The position numbers and the translations under genes were made by a program. Shown here in pieces: positions 26,449-33,799 of a stretch of DNA of 64,000 bases. This DNA comes from Myxococcales bacterium. Lineage in GTDB: Bacteria; Myxococcota_A; UBA796; GCA-2862545. Location: NCBI GenBank assembly GCA_019634415.1, contig JAHQVJ010000128.1:1-64000 (forward strand), given 5' to 3'. Within the stretch, counting starts at the first letter, position 1. The number at the start of each line of letters is the position of its first letter. The notes below the pieces were generated by a model, which was not told the origin of the DNA, searched no databases, and saw only the letters and a list, made by a program, of their open reading frames with translations.

Positions 26449-26859
26449 CTAGGCGACGGCTTCGTCGTCCGACGCGCGGGTACGGACCGCCTCCTCTTTC
26501 CACAGGCGCATCTCGTGCACCAGTGCCTTCCGAGCGACCTCTGGCATGTGAGGCAGCGCCGAGGCGACCTCGGACAGAACCTCCGCACACGCGTCGTCGA
26601 GCCCCATGGCACTGGTGGGGTCCTCGCGGTCCCACTCCTCCGACAACAGCGTGGGCTTCCAGAAGACCACATCGATCCGATAGCCGAGGGCACCTGCCCA
26701 TGCGACGAGTTGATCGACTCGAAGACTGCGCAGACCACGCTCCAGACGGGACACAGCGGAGATCGACGATCCCACTGCCTTGGCCACCACGTCCTGGGGC
26801 GCCCGCTGTGAGCGGCGCATCGCCCGGAGCCTAGAGGCTACTTGCTCACCGAAAGACAT
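26449..26859 (-). CDS. XRE family helix-turn-helix regulator
   Basis: Predicted 136-aa DNA-binding protein. The XRE-type helix-turn-helix covers residues about 8-62: 'SRLRAMRRSQRAPQDVVAKA' then 'VGSSISAVSRLERGLRSLRV', with the usual Ser-x-Ser-Arg-Leu-Glu-Arg-Gly recognition core. The C-terminal half (residues 75-136) is acidic and helical and not recognised. The ATG at 26859 is preceded by GGAGGA. A promoter and an inverted repeat lie upstream, so it may be autoregulated. Neighbours do not reveal its targets; the convergent giant surface protein and the matrixin operon are candidates. Confidence 0.85.
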   Translation of the reverse strand: MSFGEQVASRLRAMRRSQRAPQDVVAKAVGSSISAVSRLERGLRSLRVDQLVAWAGALGYRIDVVFWKPTLLSEEWDREDPTSAMGLDDACAEVLSEVASALPHMPEVARKALVHEMRLWKEEAVRTRASDDEAVA

Positions 26860-26873
26860 CGTTCCTCCACCTG

Positions 26874-26894
26874 TTCCGGTCCTGAAATCCGGAA
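26874..26894. promoter_or_regulatory. Inverted repeat in the XRE gene leader
   Basis: TTCCGG (26874-26879) and CCGGAA (26889-26894) form perfect 6-bp arms with a 9-bp spacer, between the putative -10 box and the start codon of the XRE gene. Position and symmetry fit an autoregulatory operator for a dimeric helix-turn-helix protein. Confidence 0.45.
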
Positions 26895-26922
26895 GTGATG
26901 TGCTGCCTCTTCACGGCCCTCT

Positions 26923-26951
26923 TTGATAGCACGGTAAACGCGGTTGCTCAA
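26923..26951 (-). promoter_or_regulatory. Candidate sigma-70-type promoter for the XRE gene
   Basis: On the minus strand TTGAGC (26951-26946) and TATCAA (26928-26923) are separated by 17 bases, and the -10 box is preceded by TGC, an extended -10 element. The start of the XRE gene lies 63 bases downstream of the -10 box. Confidence 0.45.
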
Positions 26952-27034
26952 GAACAAGACGGGGGCTCGCCAGGGTCGCCAGAGTGCACACGTACCGGGA
27001 AGGATGACTGTGCGACGCTGGACGAGCCCCCTCG

Positions 27035-27472
27035 TCAAGGTTGAAATCGTGCATCTCGCACGAGGCTGGTCAAATCGAAAAGGGTGCTCGGAATCGCTCT
27101 GGAGAGCGGGTCCTCGGGGCGTTCGTCGCGCAGCGTCAGCATGCCGGTCAGCGGCACGGTTCCGTCGCGGGCGACGAAGAGCACGACGGCGGTGTCCACT
27201 GTCCAGTCCGGCACGCCGGACACACGCTGGACGAGTCCTTCGTGGCGTCCACCGGGGAGCACCACGGTCAGCTCGTCGGGAGCCGAGCCTGTCAGCGTCT
27301 CCTCCACGACGATGGTGTGCGTGGAGCACAGGCCCAGGGGGCATGGCGTGGTGACGGTGGCCACGACGGTGCCTCGGACCACACCCGCGCTGGACGATGC
27401 CAGGGAGGCCATGTCGGGGACCTCCGCGAAGGTCGCCGCCAGCGAGGTCGTGGTGAGCAGTGAAAGCAGCAT
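27035..27472 (-). CDS. Secreted companion protein of a matrixin protease
   Basis: Predicted 145-aa exported protein. A signal peptide is visible (MLLSLLTTTSLAATFA). The mature part shows a beta-rich domain with 'GVVRGTVVATVT', a short Cys pair ('CPLGLC'), 'THTIVVEETLTG', 'VVLPGGRHEGLVQRVSGVP' and 'AVVLFVARDG'. I recall this pattern (V-x-G-x-V ... T-x-T-x-V-x-V ... PGG ... GxPxF ... VLFL) from small proteins encoded beside matrixin-type proteases in Myxococcota, but I know no assigned function. It lies 7 bases downstream of the matrixin gene and is surely in the same operon. It may inhibit, chaperone or be a substrate of the protease. Confidence 0.7.
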   Translation of the reverse strand: MLLSLLTTTSLAATFAEVPDMASLASSSAGVVRGTVVATVTTPCPLGLCSTHTIVVEETLTGSAPDELTVVLPGGRHEGLVQRVSGVPDWTVDTAVVLFVARDGTVPLTGMLTLRDERPEDPLSRAIPSTLFDLTSLVRDARFQP

Positions 27473-27479
27473 TCCTTCC

Positions 27480-28187
27480 TCACCTGCCCCGAGGGCGTCG
27501 GATCATTAGGTACAAGGGAAGACCGAGAATCCAAGCCGGACTTGGTGTGCGTGGCGTCCACGCGGGTACCACGTTGCAGCCGAAGGGAAGAGGGGGTCCC
27601 TCGTCGTCGGTGTCAGTGGGGCCGTCGCCGTACACGAACTGCACCGCTGCTGCGTCGTCGTCGTGCAGATCTCGGCGCCAGTCGTCGCCCAGGCCGTGGG
27701 TGGCGTACATGTTGGCGTCGACGACGGCGGAGTGCTCGAGGCCGAGGACGTGTCCCACCTCGTGGGTGACGGCCGCTTGCAGATCGTAGGCGTCCGAGTC
27801 GCCCACCGTGGACCACGGCACCGTGCCATTGATTCGGATGTCGAAGGACAGGATGTTGCCCTGCTCGTCGGCCCATGTGGTGGCGACCGCCAGCGCGATG
27901 TCGTCGATGGGCCAGTCGTGCTCGAAGAAGACCACGTGGGCGTCGTCCAGCGACACCTCCGGGGTGGCCGTGGTGTCCCGAGCGTACACGTCGATGAAGG
28001 CATCCGGCACATCCGCCCACACGTCGAAGGACTCGTGGATGGCGCTCGCCAGCTCCCCGAGGTTCGGGGCTTCTGCGTCGGTCCAGACGTAGTCGAGGGG
28101 CATGTTGGCCCAGTGGTAGGCCTCACCCGCCTCGGTGGTCTGGACTTCCCAGGCCAATGCGGTGTTGATGAGGAGGATCGTCGTCAT
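27480..28187 (-). CDS. Matrixin-type zinc metalloprotease with MYXO-CTERM-like tail
   Basis: Predicted 235-aa secreted metzincin. A short signal peptide (MTTILLINTALAWE) precedes a catalytic domain with the zinc motif 'AAVTHEVGHVLGLEHS' (HExxHxxGxxH, about residues 138-150) and a Met-turn ('DANMYATHG'). The second part of the sequence contains a WPIDD calcium-site-like loop. No cysteine-switch prodomain is seen. The C-terminus reads Gly-Cys-Asn, a spacer, then a hydrophobic run 'AWILGLPLYLMI' and 'RRPRGR', the layout of a MYXO-CTERM sorting tail, so the protease is probably displayed on the surface by myxosortase-type processing (inference). It is followed by its companion gene. Confidence 0.88.
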   Translation of the reverse strand: MTTILLINTALAWEVQTTEAGEAYHWANMPLDYVWTDAEAPNLGELASAIHESFDVWADVPDAFIDVYARDTTATPEVSLDDAHVVFFEHDWPIDDIALAVATTWADEQGNILSFDIRINGTVPWSTVGDSDAYDLQAAVTHEVGHVLGLEHSAVVDANMYATHGLGDDWRRDLHDDDAAAVQFVYGDGPTDTDDEGPPLPFGCNVVPAWTPRTPSPAWILGLPLYLMIRRPRGR

Positions 28188-28268
28188 CTGGAGGGTGCCT
28201 CGCGGTACCCCCCTCCTCGGTTCACCCCAGACCTTGTTGAGGCGAACTCCGACGCCGTGGGTCGGTCC

Positions 28269-29054
28269 TCATCCGGAAGTCCGCACGGTCCTGACCCATC
28301 GCCGCAGGTTTCGCGGCGGTGACGACAACACCCAGGACCCCAGCGCGAGCGCGCGGTCCTCGAGCTGCAGGGCACGGGCCTTCAGTGCGTCGCCGTCTGC
28401 CTCGGGTGCGGTGCTGGCCAGCACGTACAGATCATGGTGGTCCCCCAGCGCCTCCTGCAGCACGTCGAGCTGGGTGTCGAGCGCTCCCATGACCGGCTCG
28501 TCCAGCTCGGTGAGCAGCTGCACGTGGTACAGCAGCTGCTTGACGGCCTTGCGCCACTCGTGGAACGCCTCGGGGTGGCCGTCGTCGTTCGCGTCGTCCC
28601 ACTCGCGTCGCGCGCTGCGCCAGCTGCTCACCAGCCCCTCGAGCAAGGTGGTGTGGGTGACGGCCGACAGATCGGCTGCCTCGACCTGCTGTCGTGCTGC
28701 CTCGAGCGCGGCCACCGCTGCTGCGCAGGGGCCCTGCCGCTCCACCTCCGGCGCCTCCTCCGAGGAGCCCAGCGACGCCAGGGTCTTGCGCATCACGTCG
28801 GCGTCGCGCACGGCGCCGATGGGACGGGCCGCATCTCGGAACGCGCGATCGAGGGTCTTGGCCTGTGCGGGGGGGAGGCCGCCCGCCACCAAGGCGACCG
28901 CCGCACGCGCGCGCTTGCAGGACTTTCGAGCCTCGTGCACCGCGCCCTCGCTCGGGCCCTGCCGGAGCCCCGACAGCGCGGTGTCGGCTTGCTGCAGGAG
29001 GATCCGACGCGCTTCGTCGGCGGGATTCGACGCGAGGTCCACTCGAAACTTCAT
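28269..29054 (-). CDS. CHAD domain protein
   Basis: Predicted 261-aa alpha-helical CHAD protein. The two conserved basic/His motifs are present: 'AVHEARKSCKRARAAVALV' (about residue 40) and 'FHEWRKAVKQLLYHVQLL' (about residue 170), followed by 'LGDHHDLYVL'. CHAD domains bind polyphosphate and are often near polyphosphate or CYTH enzymes; none is here. The ATG at 29054 is chosen because the conserved helix starts right after it; the open frame extends upstream across the divergent gene. It is divergent from the STAND regulator at 29097, with 42 bp between starts. Confidence 0.88.
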   Translation of the reverse strand: MKFRVDLASNPADEARRILLQQADTALSGLRQGPSEGAVHEARKSCKRARAAVALVAGGLPPAQAKTLDRAFRDAARPIGAVRDADVMRKTLASLGSSEEAPEVERQGPCAAAVAALEAARQQVEAADLSAVTHTTLLEGLVSSWRSARREWDDANDDGHPEAFHEWRKAVKQLLYHVQLLTELDEPVMGALDTQLDVLQEALGDHHDLYVLASTAPEADGDALKARALQLEDRALALGSWVLSSPPRNLRRWVRTVRTSG

Positions 29055-29096
29055 CGGGTCAGGGTAACGACAGCGGGCCAGATAAGGAACACCCTC

Positions 29097-31700
29097 ATGG
29101 GTCCCTTGCCCCAGGCCACCTCCTTCGTGGGACGTTCTCAGGAGCTGTCCCGGATCACGCGTGCGGTCAGCGATGGGCGCAGCCTGCTCTCCGTGGTGGG
29201 GCCCGGGGGCGTGGGCAAGAGTCGGCTCGCGGCCGAGGCGTCGAGGTCCGTGGGGGGCTTGTTCGTGGATGCGTCGGCGGCGCGCACGCCGCGCGAGCTG
29301 GTGGGGGCGGTGGCGGACCAGGTGCTGCGCGGCGACGGCACCGTGACTGCCCAGGTCGACGCGGTGGGACGGGCGGTGGCCCACCTGGCTCCGGACGCGG
29401 TGGTGCTCGACAACCTCGAGCAGGCCTTCGAGGCCGTCCCGGGAACCCTGGGCCGGTGGATGCAGGCCACCCCCGCCACGACCTGGATCGCCACGTCACG
29501 CGTTCCCCTCGAGCTGCCGGGGGAGGAGGTGCTGCGGCTCGGACCGCTGACCACGGAGGACGCCCACACGTTGTTCGTGGCCGCTGCCCCGCCCACGGCG
29601 CGGGAGGAGCTACAGGCCGGCGACGCGGTGGTGTCGGAGGTGGTGGCCTTGCTCGATGGCCTCCCGTTGGCGCTGGAGATCGCGGCAGCGCGCCTGGCCG
29701 TGCTGGGGATCGGTGACCTCCTGGGACGACTGCGTCAGGATCTTGGGCTGCTTCGCGACGCGCAGACGAGACGGTCGGAGCGACATCGCACGCTCATGGC
29801 CACCATCCGGTGGTCCTGGGACCTGCTCGCGCCCGACGAGCGGCAGGCGCTGGCGCAGGCCTCGCTGTTCGCCGGGGCCTTCGACATCGACGACGCCGAG
29901 GCGGTGCTGGTGTCCGGGGAGCTCGAGCCGCTGGACGCGGTCCATCGCCTGGTGCACCAGAGCTTGCTGCAGGTCCACGGCGACGCCCCCGGTCAGCGCC
30001 AGTTCCGCATGTTGATCCCCACGCGCGTGTTCGCGCGACAGCAGCTGGCGGCCGATCCCGAGGCGGAGGCCTGTGCGGAGGGTCGCTTCTCGAGCTGGGT
30101 TCTCGGTCGGAGCGGTCGCTGGATGGAGCGGGCACGACGCGGAGCGGTGGACGCCATGCGTCGACTGCAGGGGGAGGGCAGCCTCGATCTGCGCGCAGTG
30201 CTGGAGCGGAGCCTGGAACGAGGCGACGCCGCCGTGGCGTTGGGGGCGGTCCCCTTGCTGTTCCCGGCGCTGACCGCGCATGCGGATCTGCCCGAAGGGG
30301 CTCGCCTGGCGCGAGCTGCCCTCGATCTGGGGGCGCCTGCCGACACGCCCGGGTTCGCCGAGACGCTGCGGGCGCTGGGTCTGGCGCTGCGCGTCACCGG
30401 TCGGCACGCCGAGGGCCTGGAGGTGGGCCGACGACTGGTGACTCTGGGACAGCAGCTCGGCAGAGACGACATCGAAGGAGCGGGGCATGTCGCCGTGGCA
30501 CGCTGTACGCACCACGGTGATCGGCGAGTGCGACCGCACTGGGAGGCCGCTGCGGCCTCCACCACCCAGCGGGTGCAGTCCGAGGCGCTGGGGGCGCTGG
30601 CTCGGATCGCCTCGGAGGAGGGCGATGCCGAAGGGGCCATCGAGCTGGCTCGCCGCGGCCTGGCGCTGGCGGAGGACCCACGCTCCCTCGTGCTGCGCGA
30701 GAGTCAGCTGGCGCTGTGCCTGCAGCGCGCGGGTCACACCGCCGAGGCGCTCGAGTCCCTGCGTCGCTGTGTGGAGCTGGCCCTGGCCACGGGTGATCTG
30801 CGTTCTGTGTGTGTGAACGCCACCGCGCTGGTGGAGCTGGCGATCACGCAGGGCCAGTACGAGCAGGCGGTCCGAGATGCCTCGGAGGCGCTCGACGTGG
30901 CTCGGCGGACGGGGTTCCTGGGCGGCGAGGCGGCAGCCCTCTGTCTGCGAGCTGTGGGGCGGGAGCTGCTGCGCGACGCCGCCGCCCTCGACGACGCCCG
31001 TGTCTGCGAGGCGCTGCTCGTCTCCTTGCCCGAGCCCACGTGGTCGGTGAGCATCTCGGGGTTGATGGCGGTGGTGCTCGCCCGGGCCGACCGGGCGGCC
31101 GCGGACTCGATGCTGGAGCGCGCTCGGGAGCTGGTGAGCGCCACCGATCTAGGTCGGCTCGACAGCGGCGAGGGCCCGGAGGCCCTGCTGGCTGCTGCCG
31201 GCGCCGCGGTGCGGGCGGCCGAGCCACCGACCTCGCGCGAAGCGCTGGCCCGAGCCGCCGTGGCCCTGCGCGAGGCGCTCGTGCTGGCCGGAGATGGCCC
31301 GGGCGACATCGCGTTGTTGCGGTGCGTGATCCGACATCGCCTGGCGGTATCGGGGGACCCGGACACCGCGGTGATGATCTCCCGGGACGGGAGCTGGTTC
31401 GACGCGCCGGAGGTCGGCCGCGTCGACGTTCAGCGCGAAGCAGCCAGGGGGGTGCTCGCGGCGCTGGTGGCCAGCTGGCTCCTGAAACCCGAGGCCCCGG
31501 TGGATCGCACCACGCTCGTGGATGGCGGCTGGCCCGGGGAGCGGATCCTCGAGCAGGCGGCCGCCAATCGGCTGCGAGTCACGTTGTCGTGGCTGCGCAA
31601 GGCGGGCCTGCCCTCCATCGAGCACCACGCGTCGGGGTGGCGCCTGGGGCTCGGGATCGACGGACGTCCGTCGGTCGTCGTCGTCGAGGGTCACTCTTAG
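29097..31700 (+). CDS. STAND-type ATPase regulator with C-terminal winged helix
   Basis: Predicted 867-aa signal-transduction ATPase. The P-loop 'VVGPGGVGKSRLAAEASR' (about 34-51), Walker B-like 'DAVVLDNLEQAF' and the 'TSRVPLELPGEEVLRLGPL' sensor region define an NB-ARC/STAND module as in AfsR- or LuxR-type regulators. A winged-helix segment ('RTLMATIRWSWDLLAPDERQ') and then TPR-like helical repeats (about 330-740) follow. The last 75 residues form an OmpR/SARP-like winged helix: 'PVDRTTLVDGGWPGERILEQ', 'AANRLRVTLSWLRKAGL', ending 'HASGWRLGL'. So the DNA-binding part is at the C-terminus, opposite to SARP proteins. Ligand and targets unknown. The ribosome site (AAGGAAC) is modest. Confidence 0.85.
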   Translation: MGPLPQATSFVGRSQELSRITRAVSDGRSLLSVVGPGGVGKSRLAAEASRSVGGLFVDASAARTPRELVGAVADQVLRGDGTVTAQVDAVGRAVAHLAPDAVVLDNLEQAFEAVPGTLGRWMQATPATTWIATSRVPLELPGEEVLRLGPLTTEDAHTLFVAAAPPTAREELQAGDAVVSEVVALLDGLPLALEIAAARLAVLGIGDLLGRLRQDLGLLRDAQTRRSERHRTLMATIRWSWDLLAPDERQALAQASLFAGAFDIDDAEAVLVSGELEPLDAVHRLVHQSLLQVHGDAPGQRQFRMLIPTRVFARQQLAADPEAEACAEGRFSSWVLGRSGRWMERARRGAVDAMRRLQGEGSLDLRAVLERSLERGDAAVALGAVPLLFPALTAHADLPEGARLARAALDLGAPADTPGFAETLRALGLALRVTGRHAEGLEVGRRLVTLGQQLGRDDIEGAGHVAVARCTHHGDRRVRPHWEAAAASTTQRVQSEALGALARIASEEGDAEGAIELARRGLALAEDPRSLVLRESQLALCLQRAGHTAEALESLRRCVELALATGDLRSVCVNATALVELAITQGQYEQAVRDASEALDVARRTGFLGGEAAALCLRAVGRELLRDAAALDDARVCEALLVSLPEPTWSVSISGLMAVVLARADRAAADSMLERARELVSATDLGRLDSGEGPEALLAAAGAAVRAAEPPTSREALARAAVALREALVLAGDGPGDIALLRCVIRHRLAVSGDPDTAVMISRDGSWFDAPEVGRVDVQREAARGVLAALVASWLLKPEAPVDRTTLVDGGWPGERILEQAAANRLRVTLSWLRKAGLPSIEHHASGWRLGLGIDGRPSVVVVEGHS

Positions 31701-33058
31701 TCCATGTCCCAGGTGCAGCGCCCGCCGGATGGCTTCGGCACCACACGGCCCGGGGGCAGGCTGGGCAGCGCGGGAGGGGAGTCGCTGCAGCCAGGATCGT
31801 CTTCGTCTGCGAGGTCGTCGAAGTCGTTGTCGACCCCGTCCGTACACGACGTGCCCGACGCGCGGGACTCCGGATCGGGTCGGCCCCGCAGCCACTGGTC
31901 GCCGATGCTGTTCCACAGGGACTCGAACCACGCCTCGTACTGAGCCGCGTGGCGCCGGCTGCGGATCAGCAGCGTGTTCTCGTCGTTGCCGCGCTCGCCG
32001 GCGGCCGTGAAGTTCATGGAGCCGCCCACGATCATCTCGGAGTCGATCACCATGCTCTTGGCGTGCATCTTGCCGCCCCAGTCCTCGATCTTCACGGGGA
32101 TGCCCGCGGCCCGCAGCACCTCGTGCTTGGAGTAGCCGTTCTTCGCGGCGGTGGCGTCCATGATCACCCGCACCTTCACCCCGCGGCGCTTGGCGTCGAG
32201 CAGGTCCTGGGCGATGCCCTTGTGGGTGAGGAAGAAGACGGCCACGTCGATGCGGTGCTCGGCGCCCTGCAGCAAGGCGCGCACGTGCTTGTCGATGGGC
32301 TTGTCCTGCGGGGAGAACCAGCTGGTGACGTGCACCTCGTTCGTCTCGATCCAGTGGCGCCGGTCGCTTCCGCGCTCCTTGCTGGCGTGGTAGCGGCCGT
32401 GCACGTACATCTGCTCGAACTCGTCGGTGTACCAGCTGGCCACGCGGGGGCTGTCGACGAGGATCACCAGGTTGGCGTTGTAGCCGCCGGTTCCGGAGTC
32501 GCTGGCGTTGGCCGATCCGGTCCAGACGTGCCGTGAGTCCACCACGGCGAACTTGTCGTGCATGATGTCGCCCTGGAAGGTCAGCGGCTCCCGGCTGGCG
32601 TGGGCGGTCACGTAGCAGCGGTCTCCCATGTCGAGGGACAGGCACTGCAGCGGGCCCTGGAATCCCGTGGGGCGGCGGCAGCGGTCGCGACCCGAGTAGG
32701 ACCGCTTCCTCGCCTTGGTGGCGAGATCCGTCTCGTGGTCGGTGCGGACCTCGAAGGTCTCGAGCCAGTCGGGGGTGGAGGTGTAGTAGTTGTGGCCGTC
32801 GACGTCCATGTCCACCACCACGCGCACCCGGACCCCGCGCTTCTGGGCGGCCTTGGCGGCTTGCAGGAGCCGCGACTGATGGCGGAAGCCGTAAAAGGCG
32901 AGATCCACCGTCTCGGTGGCACCCTCGATGAGGGTCACGAGCGACGTGCACAGCGCCGCGTCACAGACGTCGCCGGGTGCGGTGGTCCCGGTGGGGTCGT
33001 GCAGGATGAGCTGCAGGTCGTCGGCAGCGGCGGGCAGGGCGAGGAGCGAGATCCACAT
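31697..33058 (-). CDS. Secreted phospholipase D-like protein
   Basis: Predicted 453-aa exported phospholipase D/nuclease family protein with both HKD half-sites: 'DIMHDKFAVVDSRHVWTGSA' (about 163-182) and 'KMHAKSMVIDSEMIVGGSMN' (about 330-350), each followed by the Gly-Ser-x-Asn element. A short signal peptide (MWISLLALPAAA) precedes the first domain. The C-terminus carries a Cys-rich tag 'CTDGVDNDFDDLADEDDPGC', a calcium-binding-like motif common in myxobacterial surface proteins. The gene overlaps the convergent regulator by 4 bases. Outside the cell it may attack phospholipids or nucleic acids of prey (inference). Confidence 0.9.
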   Translation of the reverse strand: MWISLLALPAAADDLQLILHDPTGTTAPGDVCDAALCTSLVTLIEGATETVDLAFYGFRHQSRLLQAAKAAQKRGVRVRVVVDMDVDGHNYYTSTPDWLETFEVRTDHETDLATKARKRSYSGRDRCRRPTGFQGPLQCLSLDMGDRCYVTAHASREPLTFQGDIMHDKFAVVDSRHVWTGSANASDSGTGGYNANLVILVDSPRVASWYTDEFEQMYVHGRYHASKERGSDRRHWIETNEVHVTSWFSPQDKPIDKHVRALLQGAEHRIDVAVFFLTHKGIAQDLLDAKRRGVKVRVIMDATAAKNGYSKHEVLRAAGIPVKIEDWGGKMHAKSMVIDSEMIVGGSMNFTAAGERGNDENTLLIRSRRHAAQYEAWFESLWNSIGDQWLRGRPDPESRASGTSCTDGVDNDFDDLADEDDPGCSDSPPALPSLPPGRVVPKPSGGRCTWDMD

Positions 33059-33100
33059 GGCGCCTCCGAGTCGGGAGCGACCGTGGCCTAACGCACTGGC

Positions 33101-33715
33101 TCACTCGAACAGCGAGAAGCCTGCGTCGAAGCGGATCGTCACCGAGGACCACGTGCCGGTGGGGCCATCGAGCAGCACGTCTTCCCAGGGCACGTCGGTG
33201 CAGTCGATCCGAACGTCGTAGCGATGGTGCGTGATCTGGGGCAGGAGGGGGTTCTCCGGCAGTGGCTCGAGGTGGGTGGTGGTGGCGGTGCAGGCACCCG
33301 GCGTCTCCGGGGTGAAGCGTGCCGCGTCGTCGGACGAGATGCTCAGCACCATCTGCACCGGATCGTCTGTGCGGTCTTCGCCAGCGAGCCAGGCGTCGGC
33401 CACGTCCAGGGGGGCGCTCTCGAAGGTCAGGCCCAGGTTGAGGAGGCTGAACCCTCCCGTCGTGCGGTCTGGTTCGTTGGATGCGGGGACCACCACGATG
33501 AGTGGGGGTTCGTCGGGCTGGGCGTACTCGTAGCCGCCCGCTGCGAACACGGGCACCTCGGTGACCTCGCCGTCGAGATCGAGGGTCATGGGTGACAGCC
33601 CGTCCCACGTCGTGGGGTCCGAGGGCGTGTCGGACGTGGCGGTGCTGGTGGGGCAGGCCGACAGGACGGCAGCGGATGTGAACAGCACGACGGATGCAAG
33701 GGGGCGGCTGGGCAT
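33101..33715 (-). CDS. Lipoprotein of unknown function
   Basis: Predicted 204-aa lipoprotein. The signal peptide has a standard lipobox (VLSAC, Cys 21), followed by a Thr/Ser/Pro-rich linker ('TSTATSDTPSDPTTWDG') and a beta-rich domain with 'LIVVVPASNEPDRTTGGFSL' and a Cys pair ('PGACTATTTHLEPLPE', 'VRIDCTDVPWED'). No family recognised. It follows, on the same strand, 84 bp from a divergent SARP-like regulator and could be one of its targets. The ATG at 33715 has GGAGC upstream. Confidence 0.7.
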   Translation of the reverse strand: MPSRPLASVVLFTSAAVLSACPTSTATSDTPSDPTTWDGLSPMTLDLDGEVTEVPVFAAGGYEYAQPDEPPLIVVVPASNEPDRTTGGFSLLNLGLTFESAPLDVADAWLAGEDRTDDPVQMVLSISSDDAARFTPETPGACTATTTHLEPLPENPLLPQITHHRYDVRIDCTDVPWEDVLLDGPTGTWSSVTIRFDAGFSLFE

Positions 33716-33756
33716 GTGGAGCTCCTGGGCGATCGACGTGAGATGAACAGAGCACG

Positions 33757-33776
33757 CGACCGTCAGACGACCGTCA
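33757..33776 (+). promoter_or_regulatory. Direct repeats with 11-bp period in a SARP-gene promoter
   Basis: CGACCGTCA occurs at 33757-33765 and again at 33768-33776, an exact 11-bp period (one helical turn). SARP-type winged-helix activators are known to bind 7-bp direct repeats spaced 11 bp near the -10 region. These repeats lie 24 bp before the start codon of the SARP-like gene at 33800 and are also in the promoter of the divergent lipoprotein. Confidence 0.6.
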
Positions 33777-33799
33777 AACCGCCACGGTAGGCTTGTCTC

